Origin: Alphaproteobacteria bacterium
GTDB taxonomy: Bacteria; Pseudomonadota; Alphaproteobacteria; SHVZ01
NCBI GenBank assembly: GCA_009694025.1
Contig: SHVZ01000017.1
Span: 1 to 45,634 of the forward strand
Reading direction: 5' to 3'
DNA length: 45,634 nt
The position numbers and the translations under genes were made by a program. Positions 15,695 to 23,489 of this stretch are shown one piece after another; within the stretch, counting starts at the first letter, position 1; each line of letters starts with the position of its first letter. The notes under the pieces were generated by a model. It saw only the letters and a program-made list of their open reading frames with translations. It made no database searches and was not told the DNA's origin.

Positions 15695-16567
15695 TCACCA
15701 GAAGAAGAAGACGGAAACGACGTGGGCGATCAGGGCGACGATCAACAGCACCGTGGCCGGGATGTGGACGTGCAGCCAGATGTCGAGCAGCGCCTGATAG
15801 CGGAGATCGAGGCGGGCCCGGTGCAGCAGTTCCCCCTTGCGGTAGAGGAGGCGGACCAATGTGCTGAGCGTCGCCCCCTCTTCCGGCCCAAGCGTCCCCT
15901 TGGCCGCAAGCTCCTCGAGATGCGCGAGGCAGGCAGCGGTCCTGCATGCGGGCTCGCGACCGGAAAGGATGCGTATCAACGAACCGCCGAGCTGTAGCCG
16001 CTCGCTTGCGGCGACGACCGTGGCGTTGACCTTGTCGTCGAGGGCCATCGCCGCCTGGCGCGCGCCGCGGTCGAGGGACGAGATCTCGGCGATCATCGCC
16101 TCCAGGGTTTGACGGCCTCGGTTCGCAGCAACCAGGCGCGGCAGCCGGCTATAGGCGATGGTTCCGAAGATGCCGCTGGCGATGACCAGCAGCATCAGCG
16201 CGTAGGCCAGGCTGTGGACGTTCCAGCCGAACTGGAACCCGGTGTGGAGAGTCCCCAGCACCAGCAGCGCCGAGCCCAGGTAGACATGGGCCGACAGCCA
16301 GCCTTTCAACGGCTGGACCCCGCCATACCGTCGCTTGCGGACACCGAACCAAGCGAGCCAGAGGATGAGGAGAGCACTTACCGTTCCAAGGCCGTAGCCG
16401 AGCCAAGTCCCGCCGTTCGGCGCATCCATCGGCGCATGACCGATGTAGAGCGCCAAAGCCAGCAGCCCAGCCAAGCCGGCGACCTTCAGAAACAGAAAGC
16501 CCTTGTAGGTCAGAAACGACTCATGCACCTTGCGCGTCTCCCCCGGAAGCCGCCAACGTGTACCCAC
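15695..16567 (-). CDS. Membrane cytochrome-b-like protein
   Basis: A 290-residue integral membrane protein with five to six hydrophobic segments (about residues 26-42, 58-75, 90-108, 117-138 and 268-288). Several membrane histidines (SAHVYLG, LGTLHTGF, NVHSLAY, WLHVHIP, IAHVVSV) fit bis-His haem b ligation as in the cytochrome b561 / ferric-reductase-like fold. Between the fourth and last helices is a soluble region of about 110 residues with two Cys (CRTAAC) and no haem c motif. The GTG at 16567 follows TAGGAG three bases upstream. It is the first gene of the operon and the best candidate for electron exchange between the quinone pool and the periplasmic haems (inference). Confidence 0.75.
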   Translation of the reverse strand: MGTRWRLPGETRKVHESFLTYKGFLFLKVAGLAGLLALALYIGHAPMDAPNGGTWLGYGLGTVSALLILWLAWFGVRKRRYGGVQPLKGWLSAHVYLGSALLVLGTLHTGFQFGWNVHSLAYALMLLVIASGIFGTIAYSRLPRLVAANRGRQTLEAMIAEISSLDRGARQAAMALDDKVNATVVAASERLQLGGSLIRILSGREPACRTAACLAHLEELAAKGTLGPEEGATLSTLVRLLYRKGELLHRARLDLRYQALLDIWLHVHIPATVLLIVALIAHVVSVFFFW

Positions 16568-16668
16568 CCGCTCCTAGAATAGTCCAAGGGGCTTGGAGAG
16601 AATGGCAAATTCGCCGGATGCGCTATCCATGCGCAACCTATATACGCCGGCATCCCGCGACCGGCCGT

Positions 16669-16701
16669 ATTGTTGACAATCGTCAATCAGCACCCTAGCG
16701 T
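16669..16701 (+). promoter_or_regulatory. Candidate sigma70-type promoter with overlapping operator-like repeats
   Basis: TTGACA (16673-16678), a 17-bp spacer and TAGCGT (16696-16701) lie upstream of the CoA-transferase gene. The -35 box is inside two overlapping inverted repeats: ATTGT-TG-ACAAT (16669-16680) and TTGAC-AATC-GTCAA (16673-16686). Their form resembles operators of FCD-type GntR regulators, and such a regulator is encoded at 18777-19493. The position over the -35 box would suit repression. This is sequence inspection only. Confidence 0.45.
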
Positions 16702-16753
16702 CCCACCAAGCGTCGGCAACAATACTGATCGGCGCACCTCAAGGGGGACCAGC

Positions 16754-17956
16754 GTGCCGACCTCAGGCCGTCCTGCCGCATCGGCCGCGCTCGCCGGCTT
16801 CACGGTCTTGGATCTCACCCGGGTTCGATCCGGGCCGACGGCGGTCCGCCAGCTCGCCGACTGGGGCGCCGACGTCATCAAGATCGAAATGCCGGAAGCG
16901 CTCGAAGAGGGCGAAGCGATGGGTGGCCCCCGCGACGGGCCTGATTTCATGAATCTGCACCGCAACAAGCGGTCGCTAACCATCAACCTGAAATCTCCGG
17001 AAGGCGTCGCCCTGCTGAAACGACTGGTCGCCAAGGCCGACGTCGTGGTCGAGAACTTCCGCCCTGACGTGAAGACGCGGCTCGGCATCGCCTACGACGA
17101 CCTGAAGCCGGTCAACCCGCGCATTGTCTATGCCAGCATCTCCGGCTTCGGCCAGGACGGCCCCTACGGCACCCGGCCGGGCTTCGACCAGATCGCCCAG
17201 GGCATGGGCGGTCTGATGTCGGTCACCGGCCTGCCCGGCCAGGGGCCGGTTCGCGCCGGCATTCCGCTCGCCGATCTCACCGCCGGGCTCTTCTGCGCTC
17301 TCGGCATCCTGGTCGCGCTGCTCGAGCGCACCCGCTCCGGCGAGGGTCAGTGGGTTCAGACCTCCCTCCTCCAGGCGCAGATCTTCATGCTGGACTTCCA
17401 GGCGGCGCGCTTCTTGGTGAACGGTGAAGTCGCCAAGCAGGCCGGGAACGATCATCCCACCAGCATTCCGACGGGGGTGTTCGAGACGTCCGACGGCCAC
17501 GTCAACCTCGCGGCCAGCGGGCAGGCGATCTGGGAGCGCTTCGCCAAGACCACCGGCCAGATGAGCCTGCTGTCGAACCCCGACTACGCCACCGGCGCGC
17601 TCCGCTCGAAGAACCGCGGCGAGCTCAATGCCGAGATCGCCCGCGTCTTCCGCAACGACACGACGGCGAACTGGGTCGAGAAGCTGAACGCCGCCGGCGT
17701 GCCCTGCGGGCCGATCAACGCGATCGATCAGGTCTTCGCCGATCCCCAGGTCCGGCACCTGGGGATCGCCACGAACGTCGACGGCACCGACGGTGCGCCG
17801 CTGACCCTGGTCGGCCAGCCGGTCAGCCTGTCGAGGACGCCGAGCCGCCTCGCCTCGCCGCCACCCGGGCGCGGCGCGCACACCGATGAGATCCTGGCGG
17901 AACTCGGCCTCCGCCCGGCGGAGATCGCCGGGCTCCGCGCCGCCGGAACGATCTGA
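16754..17956 (+). CDS. Family III CoA-transferase (CaiB/BaiF)
   Basis: Start chosen: GTG at 16754, preceded by AAGGGGGA five bases upstream; the frame is open further upstream, but those codons do not look conserved. The 400-residue length is normal for the family. The fold signature is present: VLDLTRVRSGPTAVRQLADWGADVIKIE written in shorter pieces as VLDLTRV, LADWGADVIKIE, LNLHRNKRSL-like FMNLHRNKRSLTINL, and the catalytic Asp (about D174) in IPLADLTAG. Such enzymes move CoA between acyl-CoA and free carboxylates (formyl-, succinyl-, carnitinyl-CoA). It precedes the hydratase by 10 bp, so the pair probably activates and then processes one acid. The substrate is unknown. Confidence 0.92.
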   Translation: MPTSGRPAASAALAGFTVLDLTRVRSGPTAVRQLADWGADVIKIEMPEALEEGEAMGGPRDGPDFMNLHRNKRSLTINLKSPEGVALLKRLVAKADVVVENFRPDVKTRLGIAYDDLKPVNPRIVYASISGFGQDGPYGTRPGFDQIAQGMGGLMSVTGLPGQGPVRAGIPLADLTAGLFCALGILVALLERTRSGEGQWVQTSLLQAQIFMLDFQAARFLVNGEVAKQAGNDHPTSIPTGVFETSDGHVNLAASGQAIWERFAKTTGQMSLLSNPDYATGALRSKNRGELNAEIARVFRNDTTANWVEKLNAAGVPCGPINAIDQVFADPQVRHLGIATNVDGTDGAPLTLVGQPVSLSRTPSRLASPPPGRGAHTDEILAELGLRPAEIAGLRAAGTI

Positions 17957-17966
17957 AAGACGACGG

Positions 17967-18764
17967 ATGGATACCCACAAGACCGACAAGATGCTGTCGC
18001 GGAAAGAAGGCAGGGTCGGGATCATGACCTTCAACAATCCGGAGAGGCACAATGCGGTCTCGTTGGAGATGTGGAGCGCGACCGAAGGCATCCTCGACGG
18101 CTTCCTCGCCGATCCGGAGATCCGTGTCGTCGTCCTGACCGGGGCCGGCGGCAAGGCTTTCGTCTCCGGCGCCGACATCTCGAAGTTCGCCGACGAGCGC
18201 CAGTCCGAAGAGGCGGTACAGCACTACAACGCCCTAGTCGAAAAGATCTACAGCCGCATCTATGAGATGCCGAAGCCTACCATCGCCATGATCCGCGGCC
18301 ACTGCATCGGCGGCGGCCTCAACCTCGCGATCTGCTGCGATGTGCGGATCTGCACCGACGGATCGCGCTTCGCCCTCCCCGCCGCCAAGCTCGGCCTTGG
18401 CTATGGTTATCCGGGCCTCCGCCGCTACGTCCAGACCGTCGGCACGCCGGTGACCAAGGAAATCTTCTTCTCCGCCCGCCAGTTCGACGCCACCGAGGCG
18501 CTGGCCTGGGGCGTGGTCAACCGCGTCGTCGCCGACGGCGAGCTCGAACCGGCCGTGATGGATCTCGCCGGCACCATCGCGGACAACGCACCGCTCACCA
18601 TCGCCACCATCAAGCAGTGCCTGACCGAGGTTCAGCACGACCCGGACGTCAGCGACCTCGAAAAGTGCGCGGCGATGGTGAAGGCCTGCTTTGCCAGTAA
18701 CGACTATGTCGAGGGTCGAAAGGCCTTCCTTGAGAAACGGAAGCCGGTCTTCACCGGCACTTGA
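17967..18764 (+). CDS. Enoyl-CoA hydratase/isomerase-like (crotonase) protein
   Basis: Start chosen: ATG at 17967, ten bases after the CoA-transferase stop; the open frame upstream overlaps that gene. The 265-residue protein has the crotonase fold with oxyanion-hole segments KAFVSGADISKF (63-74) and GHCIGGGLNLAICCDVRI (111-128). Of the two hydratase glutamates, the second is kept (E165 in TKEIFFSA), but the first, expected in a PE-x(2,3)-G motif, is Ala139 in LPAAKLGLG. It may therefore be an isomerase, decarboxylase or hydrolase rather than a true hydratase. It is co-directional with the CoA-transferase upstream and the regulator 12 bp downstream. Confidence 0.9.
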   Translation: MDTHKTDKMLSRKEGRVGIMTFNNPERHNAVSLEMWSATEGILDGFLADPEIRVVVLTGAGGKAFVSGADISKFADERQSEEAVQHYNALVEKIYSRIYEMPKPTIAMIRGHCIGGGLNLAICCDVRICTDGSRFALPAAKLGLGYGYPGLRRYVQTVGTPVTKEIFFSARQFDATEALAWGVVNRVVADGELEPAVMDLAGTIADNAPLTIATIKQCLTEVQHDPDVSDLEKCAAMVKACFASNDYVEGRKAFLEKRKPVFTGT

Positions 18765-18776
18765 GGGAGGGAGGCG

Positions 18777-19493
18777 ATGACCGACTTCCGGGCGAACGGC
18801 AGCGATACCGCGCAGACGGCAATCGGCTTCCTCAGGACTACATCCCTCAGCAGCCTGGTGCAGGAGGAGATCGTCCGGATGATCCTCTCGGGCGAGCTCG
18901 ACGCCGGCGCCCAGGTCAAGGAATTCGCCATCTCAGACCGCCTCGGCGTCGGTCGCTCCAGCGTCCGCGAGGCCTTCCGCGCCCTTGAGGAGGCCGGCCT
19001 CGTCCGGCTGGAGAAGAACCGCGGCGTTTTCGTCCGCGAGATCGGCGATGACGAGGCCGAGGAGATGTACGCGGTCCGCGCCGGCCTCGACGAGCTGGCC
19101 GGCCGGCTGCTGGCGCCGCGCATCACCGCGGCCGAGATCGACGAGCTCAGGCGCCATGTCGACGAGCTGGAGGCATGGCTGGCGCCTGACGCCTTCGCTA
19201 CGTACTTTCCGCTCAACCTGCGCTTTCACGATCGCATCGTCGAGATGACGGGAAACCGGAAGCTACTCGTCGTCTACCGGCGACTGATCAACGAAATGCA
19301 CCTCCTTCGCCGGCGCGGCCTGTTGCGCGGCGGCGGACTTCTCGTCTCCAACGACGAGCACCGGTCGATCGTCGACGCGCTGGCGAGCCGGGATGCCGAC
19401 ACCGCCGCCGCCGCCATGCGCGACCACGTTCGCTCCGGCCGCGACCGTATGCTTGCCGCCGTCGATACCGCGACGCCGCGGTCGGCGGCCTGA
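18777..19493 (+). CDS. GntR-family transcriptional regulator, FCD/FadR subgroup
   Basis: The 238-residue protein has an N-terminal winged helix (about 25-88; QEEIVRMILSGELDAG, the recognition region LGVGRSSVREAFRALEEAGLV and the wing EKNRGVFVREI) and an all-helical FCD effector domain (about 95-225; metal or ligand residues in DELRRHVDELE, RFHDRIVEMTGN and DEHRSIVDALASRD with a late His). FCD regulators bind organic acids or acyl-type effectors and usually control the catabolic genes next to them. GAGGGAGG precedes the ATG closely. Likely targets are the CoA-transferase promoter at 16669-16701 and the transport genes that follow. Confidence 0.93.
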   Translation: MTDFRANGSDTAQTAIGFLRTTSLSSLVQEEIVRMILSGELDAGAQVKEFAISDRLGVGRSSVREAFRALEEAGLVRLEKNRGVFVREIGDDEAEEMYAVRAGLDELAGRLLAPRITAAEIDELRRHVDELEAWLAPDAFATYFPLNLRFHDRIVEMTGNRKLLVVYRRLINEMHLLRRRGLLRGGGLLVSNDEHRSIVDALASRDADTAAAAMRDHVRSGRDRMLAAVDTATPRSAA

Positions 19494-19505
19494 CTGGAAT
19501 CCGCG

Positions 19506-20567
19506 ATGGCCCAGCTCGAACTCCGGGGATTGAGCAAGCACTACGACGGCACCGCCGTCGTCGACCGCATCGACCTCGCGGTCCCACCCGGCAATCTCGT
19601 CTGCCTGCTCGGCCCGTCCGGTTGCGGCAAGACGACCACGCTTCGCCTGATCGCCGGTTTCGTCGAGCCGAGCACGGGCGACATCCGGGTCGACGACAAG
19701 GTGCTGTCAGCCCCTGGCTTTGCCACGCCGCCCGAGCAGCGCGGAATGTCGATGATCTTCCAGAGCTACGCCCTCTGGCCGCACATGACAGTCGCCGACA
19801 ACGTCGCCTACGGCCTGACCCTCCGGCGGCTGCCCGTGGCCGAGATCGGCAGGCGGGTCTCCGAGATGCTGGCAGCGGTCAAGCTCGGCACCTTCGCCGA
19901 CCGTTATCCGGGCGAGCTGTCGGGCGGCCAGCAGCAGCGTGCCGCCCTCGCCCGCGCCCTCATCGTCGAACCGGAGATCTTGCTCCTCGATGAGCCGCTG
20001 TCCAACCTCGATGCGGCGCTTCGCGACGAGATGCGCTTCGAGATCCGGCGTCTGCACGACGCGTTTCGCTACACCACGGTCTACGTCACCCACGATCAGG
20101 TCGAGGCGATGACCACCGCCGATCTGATCGTGGTGATGAACCACGGACGCATCGAGCAGTCGGGCGCGCCCGAGGAGGTCTATAACCGCCCCCGCTCGGC
20201 CTTCGTCGCCGGCTTCCTCGGCGGCGCCAACATCCTCAAAGGACACGCCATCGACGCGACGCGGCTGAACGTCGGCCCTGGCGTGCTACGGTGCGCCGAG
20301 TCCGCCTTCGTTCCGGGCGACGAGGCGGCGCTCTCGATCCGTTTCCATGAGGTGCGCGTACACGCCACGGGCGGACCTGACGGCGACAATCGCCTCGCCG
20401 CGCGCGTCATAAGGCAGACCTTCCTGGGGTCGCTGCGCGATTTGGCGTTGGAGCTCGCCGACGGTACTGTCATCCGCGCCACGGCGCCGCCGGATCTGGC
20501 GGTCCAGGCGAATGCCCGCGTATGGATAGATCTGCCGCCGGAACGCTGCCGGCCGTTGCCATCATGA
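19506..20567 (+). CDS. ABC importer ATPase, Fe3+/polyamine-type (FbpC/PotA-like)
   Basis: The 353-residue protein has Walker A GPSGCGKTT (36-44), the ABC signature LSGGQQQR (138-145), Walker B LLLDEP (159-164), an H-loop (VYVTHDQ) and a C-terminal TOBE-like extension of about 110 residues. This layout is that of CUT1/ferric/polyamine importer ATPases. It is followed after a 62-bp gap by the matching binding protein and then the fused permease. The order ATPase, binding protein, permease makes a complete importer. It energises uptake at the inner membrane. Confidence 0.93.
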   Translation: MAQLELRGLSKHYDGTAVVDRIDLAVPPGNLVCLLGPSGCGKTTTLRLIAGFVEPSTGDIRVDDKVLSAPGFATPPEQRGMSMIFQSYALWPHMTVADNVAYGLTLRRLPVAEIGRRVSEMLAAVKLGTFADRYPGELSGGQQQRAALARALIVEPEILLLDEPLSNLDAALRDEMRFEIRRLHDAFRYTTVYVTHDQVEAMTTADLIVVMNHGRIEQSGAPEEVYNRPRSAFVAGFLGGANILKGHAIDATRLNVGPGVLRCAESAFVPGDEAALSIRFHEVRVHATGGPDGDNRLAARVIRQTFLGSLRDLALELADGTVIRATAPPDLAVQANARVWIDLPPERCRPLPS

Positions 20568-20568
20568 C

Positions 20569-20588
20569 GCTGCCGTCGCGACGGCAGC
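20569..20588. repeat. Perfect 20-bp palindrome between ATPase and binding-protein genes
   Basis: GCTGCCGTCG is followed directly by its exact reverse complement, starting one base after the ATPase stop codon. As RNA it would form an 8-bp stem with a CGCG loop. There is no following T-run, so it is not a classical terminator. A stem here could protect or process the transcript and let the binding protein be made in excess over the ATPase. Confidence 0.6.
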
Positions 20589-20629
20589 CAAAAGCAAGAA
20601 GCGACAACAATGAACGACAGGAGGAAACG

Positions 20630-21679
20630 ATGAGATCGCGCGACATCCTGCTTCCGAGTGGAGCGGCTCTGGTACTCGCCATGATCGCCGGCGCGGCGAT
20701 CGCCCAACCGACACCCATGACGATCACGCCCGAGATGGTGGCCGCGGCGAAGAAGGAAGGCAAGATCGTCTACTACACCGCCGTCGACGTGAAGGTCGCC
20801 GAGCAGATCGCCAAGGCCTTCGAGGCCAAGTACCCCGGCGTCTCCGTCCAGGTCGAGCGCTCGGGCGCGGAGCGCGTGTTCCAGCGCATCGGCCAGGAGT
20901 ATTCGAGCAAGATCTACAACGTGGACGTCGTCAACAGCTCCGACGCCGCCCATTTCGTCCACTGGAAACGCGAAGGCTGGCTGGCTCCCGTGCTCCCCGA
21001 CGACGTCGCCAAGCACTATGCGCCGGCCTACCGCGATCCCGACGGTCTCTTCGCCGCATGGCGGATCACGCTCAGCCCGATCGCCTACAACACCAAGTTG
21101 GTGAAGCCAGAGGAGGCGCCAAAGAGCTTCGCCGATCTGCTCGACCCGAAATGGGCCGGCAAGATCGTCAAGGCCCATCCAGGCTACAGCGGCACCATCC
21201 TGACGGCGACGTTCCAGATCGCCCGTGACATCGGCTGGCCCTATCTCGAGAAGCTGGCCCTGCAGCGGGTGATGCAGGTGCAGTCGGCGACCGATCCGCC
21301 GAACAAGGTGGTGTCGGGCGAGCGTCCGATCATGTCCGACGGCACGGAGTACAACGCATTGCTGCTCAAGGCGAGCGGAGCGCCGATCGAGATCGTCTAT
21401 CCGACCGAAGGCACGCCGCTGGTGGTCGGGCCGTCGGGCGTCATGAAGAACGCCCCCAATCCCAACGCCGCCCGGCTCTTCCAAATCTGGTCGTTCACCG
21501 CCGAGGCTCAGCAGCAAATGGTCGACATCGGTGCGCTGCGATCCGCTCACCCGATGGTCAAGGAGCCGGCCGGGCGGAAGCCCCTGTCGGAGATCAAGCT
21601 GATGAAGGACGACCCGGTCGAGGTCGACAAGCAGGTCGAGGAGATCAAGGCGCGCTACACGCGCAACTTCAAGACCTGA
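20630..21679 (+). CDS. ABC importer substrate-binding protein, Fe3+-type (FbpA/AfuA-like)
   Basis: Start chosen: ATG at 20630 after GGAGG; the open frame upstream overlaps the ATPase end. The 349-residue periplasmic protein has a signal peptide (MRSRDILLPSGAALVLAMIA...IAQ) and a type 2 periplasmic-binding fold: AAAKKEGKIVYYTAVD, PGVSVQVERSGAERVFQRI, YNVDVVNSSDAAHF and DGLFAAWRITLSPIAYNT. Family members bind ferric ion, but many bind organic anions. I do not see the paired Tyr-Tyr near the C-terminus typical of FbpA iron ligation, and the neighbours are organic-acid catabolic genes, so an organic ligand is more likely (inference). Confidence 0.9.
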   Translation: MRSRDILLPSGAALVLAMIAGAAIAQPTPMTITPEMVAAAKKEGKIVYYTAVDVKVAEQIAKAFEAKYPGVSVQVERSGAERVFQRIGQEYSSKIYNVDVVNSSDAAHFVHWKREGWLAPVLPDDVAKHYAPAYRDPDGLFAAWRITLSPIAYNTKLVKPEEAPKSFADLLDPKWAGKIVKAHPGYSGTILTATFQIARDIGWPYLEKLALQRVMQVQSATDPPNKVVSGERPIMSDGTEYNALLLKASGAPIEIVYPTEGTPLVVGPSGVMKNAPNPNAARLFQIWSFTAEAQQQMVDIGALRSAHPMVKEPAGRKPLSEIKLMKDDPVEVDKQVEEIKARYTRNFKT

Positions 21680-21699
21680 TCTGAAAAGGACCTAGGCGG

Positions 21700-23466
21700 G
21701 TGGCGCGATCGAGGCGCCGCCCGCCTACCCCTTCGATGACCACAGAGACCCTCGCCACCGAGAACGCCGGCCGGCGCGCCGGCCGCATCGGCGGAATCGA
21801 CCTGTCGCTGCCGGTTCTGGCGGCGACGGCGGCATTCCTTGCGCTGCTGATCGGGCTGCCGATGGGCTGGCTCGCCTACTACGCGGTCACCGACCGCGCC
21901 GGAGCGCCGACGCTCGTCAACTTCACCACCCTCGCCTCCGACCCCGCCTTCACCGAGCCGCTGGTCACGACGCTGATCCTCTGCGTCAGCGTCGCCGTCG
22001 CCGCGGCCGCGGTCGCCTCGCCGATCGCCTGGCTGGTGGCGCGGACCGATCTGCCGGCGCGCCGGACGATCCGCGTGCTGATGACCGCGAGCTTCGTCAC
22101 CCCGCCCTTCCTCGGCGCCATCGCCTGGGAGATCCTGGCCGCGCCGAATAGCGGCATCCTGAACCGGTGGTGGCGAGATCTCAGCGGGTCGGCCGACCCG
22201 CTGTTCGACATCTACACGCTGCCCGGCCTCGCGTTCGTCATCTCCTGCTACACCGCGCCCTACGTGTTCGTGCTGGTGGCCAACGCGCTCGACCGAATTC
22301 CGGCCGACCTCGAAGATGCCGCCGGCATCCTCGGCGCCGGCCGCTGGCGGACGGCCGTCACCGTGACCGTGCCGCTGGTGACGCCGGCGATCCTCGCCGG
22401 CGCCCTCATCGCCTTCCTGCAGGCGATGACGCTGTTCGGCTCGCCGGCGATCCTGGCGCTGCCGGCCGGATTCCACACGGTCACCACCAAGATCTTCTCG
22501 TTCTTCCAGTATCCGCCTCGCCCCCAGCTTGCCGCTGCCGCCGCGCTGCCGCTTCTCGCCGTCACCGTCCTGTTGCTGACGGCGCAGGCGCGTCTGCTCG
22601 GACGCCGCGGATACACCGTCGTCGGCGGCAAGTCGGGCGAGCCGCGCCGTCTGGCCCTCGGCCGGCTCAAGGTCCCGGCGTTGGCGCTGGTGCTGGGCGT
22701 GCTGTCGCTGCCGCTGATGCTGCCCTATGCCGCGCTGCTCAAGGCGGCGGTATCGAGCTTCCCCGGCGCGCCGTTCGTGATCGAGAACCTCACCTGGAAG
22801 CACGTCAATTTCGTTTTCGTCGAGTTCTCCCAGACCCGGAAGGCGTTCTGGAACACGCTCGTCCTCGCCCTCGGCACGGCGACGCTCGGGACCGTCCTCG
22901 CCCTCGTCATCGCGTATCTCACGGCAAGACGGGCCATCGCCGGATCGCGTATCCTCGAGTTTCTGGCGACCGCGCCGGTGGCGATCCCCGGCATCGTGCT
23001 CGGCGTCGGCCTCTTCCTCAGCTACACGCGGCCGCCGCTGGCGCTCTACGGCACCCTCTGGATCCTGCTGCTTGCCTTCCTCACCATCGAGCTGCCGATC
23101 GCCTTCCAGCAGCTCCGCTCCTCCTTCCGCGCCGTCCATCCGGAGCTGGAGGAGGCGAGCCGCATCCTCGGCGCCGGCCGGCTCAAGACACTCGCCCGGA
23201 TCACCGCGCCGCTGCTCAAGAGCGGTGTCGTCGCCGCCTGGTGCTTCATCTTCATCGGCGTGGTTCGCGAGCTGTCGGCGGCGATCATGCTGTTCACCGC
23301 CAACACCAAGGTTCTCTCGGTCGTGATCTACGACCTGAACGAGAGCGGCGATCTTGGCGCCATCGCCGTGCTCGGCACGGTCATGCTGCTGATCACCTTC
23401 GCCGTGGTCGGCTTCGCCAACTGGATTTCCGGCGTCGGTTCCGGCGTCCGGCTCAGAGGGGGCTAA
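21700..23466 (+). CDS. ABC importer permease, fused double domain (FbpB-like)
   Basis: The 588-residue protein has about twelve hydrophobic segments in two homologous halves, each with an EAA-type loop that contacts the ATPase (ADLEDAAGILGAGRWRT; PELEEASRILGAGRLKT). This double-domain form is usual for ferric-type permeases. Two starts are possible: GTG at 21700, nine bases after AAGGA, or ATG at 21736, which has no visible ribosome site; I prefer the first. The gene lies 20 bp after the binding protein and 23 bp before the TctC-type gene, so the two transport systems are probably on one transcript. Confidence 0.9.
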   Translation: MARSRRRPPTPSMTTETLATENAGRRAGRIGGIDLSLPVLAATAAFLALLIGLPMGWLAYYAVTDRAGAPTLVNFTTLASDPAFTEPLVTTLILCVSVAVAAAAVASPIAWLVARTDLPARRTIRVLMTASFVTPPFLGAIAWEILAAPNSGILNRWWRDLSGSADPLFDIYTLPGLAFVISCYTAPYVFVLVANALDRIPADLEDAAGILGAGRWRTAVTVTVPLVTPAILAGALIAFLQAMTLFGSPAILALPAGFHTVTTKIFSFFQYPPRPQLAAAAALPLLAVTVLLLTAQARLLGRRGYTVVGGKSGEPRRLALGRLKVPALALVLGVLSLPLMLPYAALLKAAVSSFPGAPFVIENLTWKHVNFVFVEFSQTRKAFWNTLVLALGTATLGTVLALVIAYLTARRAIAGSRILEFLATAPVAIPGIVLGVGLFLSYTRPPLALYGTLWILLLAFLTIELPIAFQQLRSSFRAVHPELEEASRILGAGRLKTLARITAPLLKSGVVAAWCFIFIGVVRELSAAIMLFTANTKVLSVVIYDLNESGDLGAIAVLGTVMLLITFAVVGFANWISGVGSGVRLRGG

Positions 23467-23489
23467 CCCTGCAAAAGGAGGAGACGATC

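Noticed and set aside
21655..23139. 494-residue minus-strand frame opposite the ABC permease
   Set aside because: Highly charged Arg/Glu/Gly-rich composition, complementary to hydrophobic helices of the permease; no domain seen.
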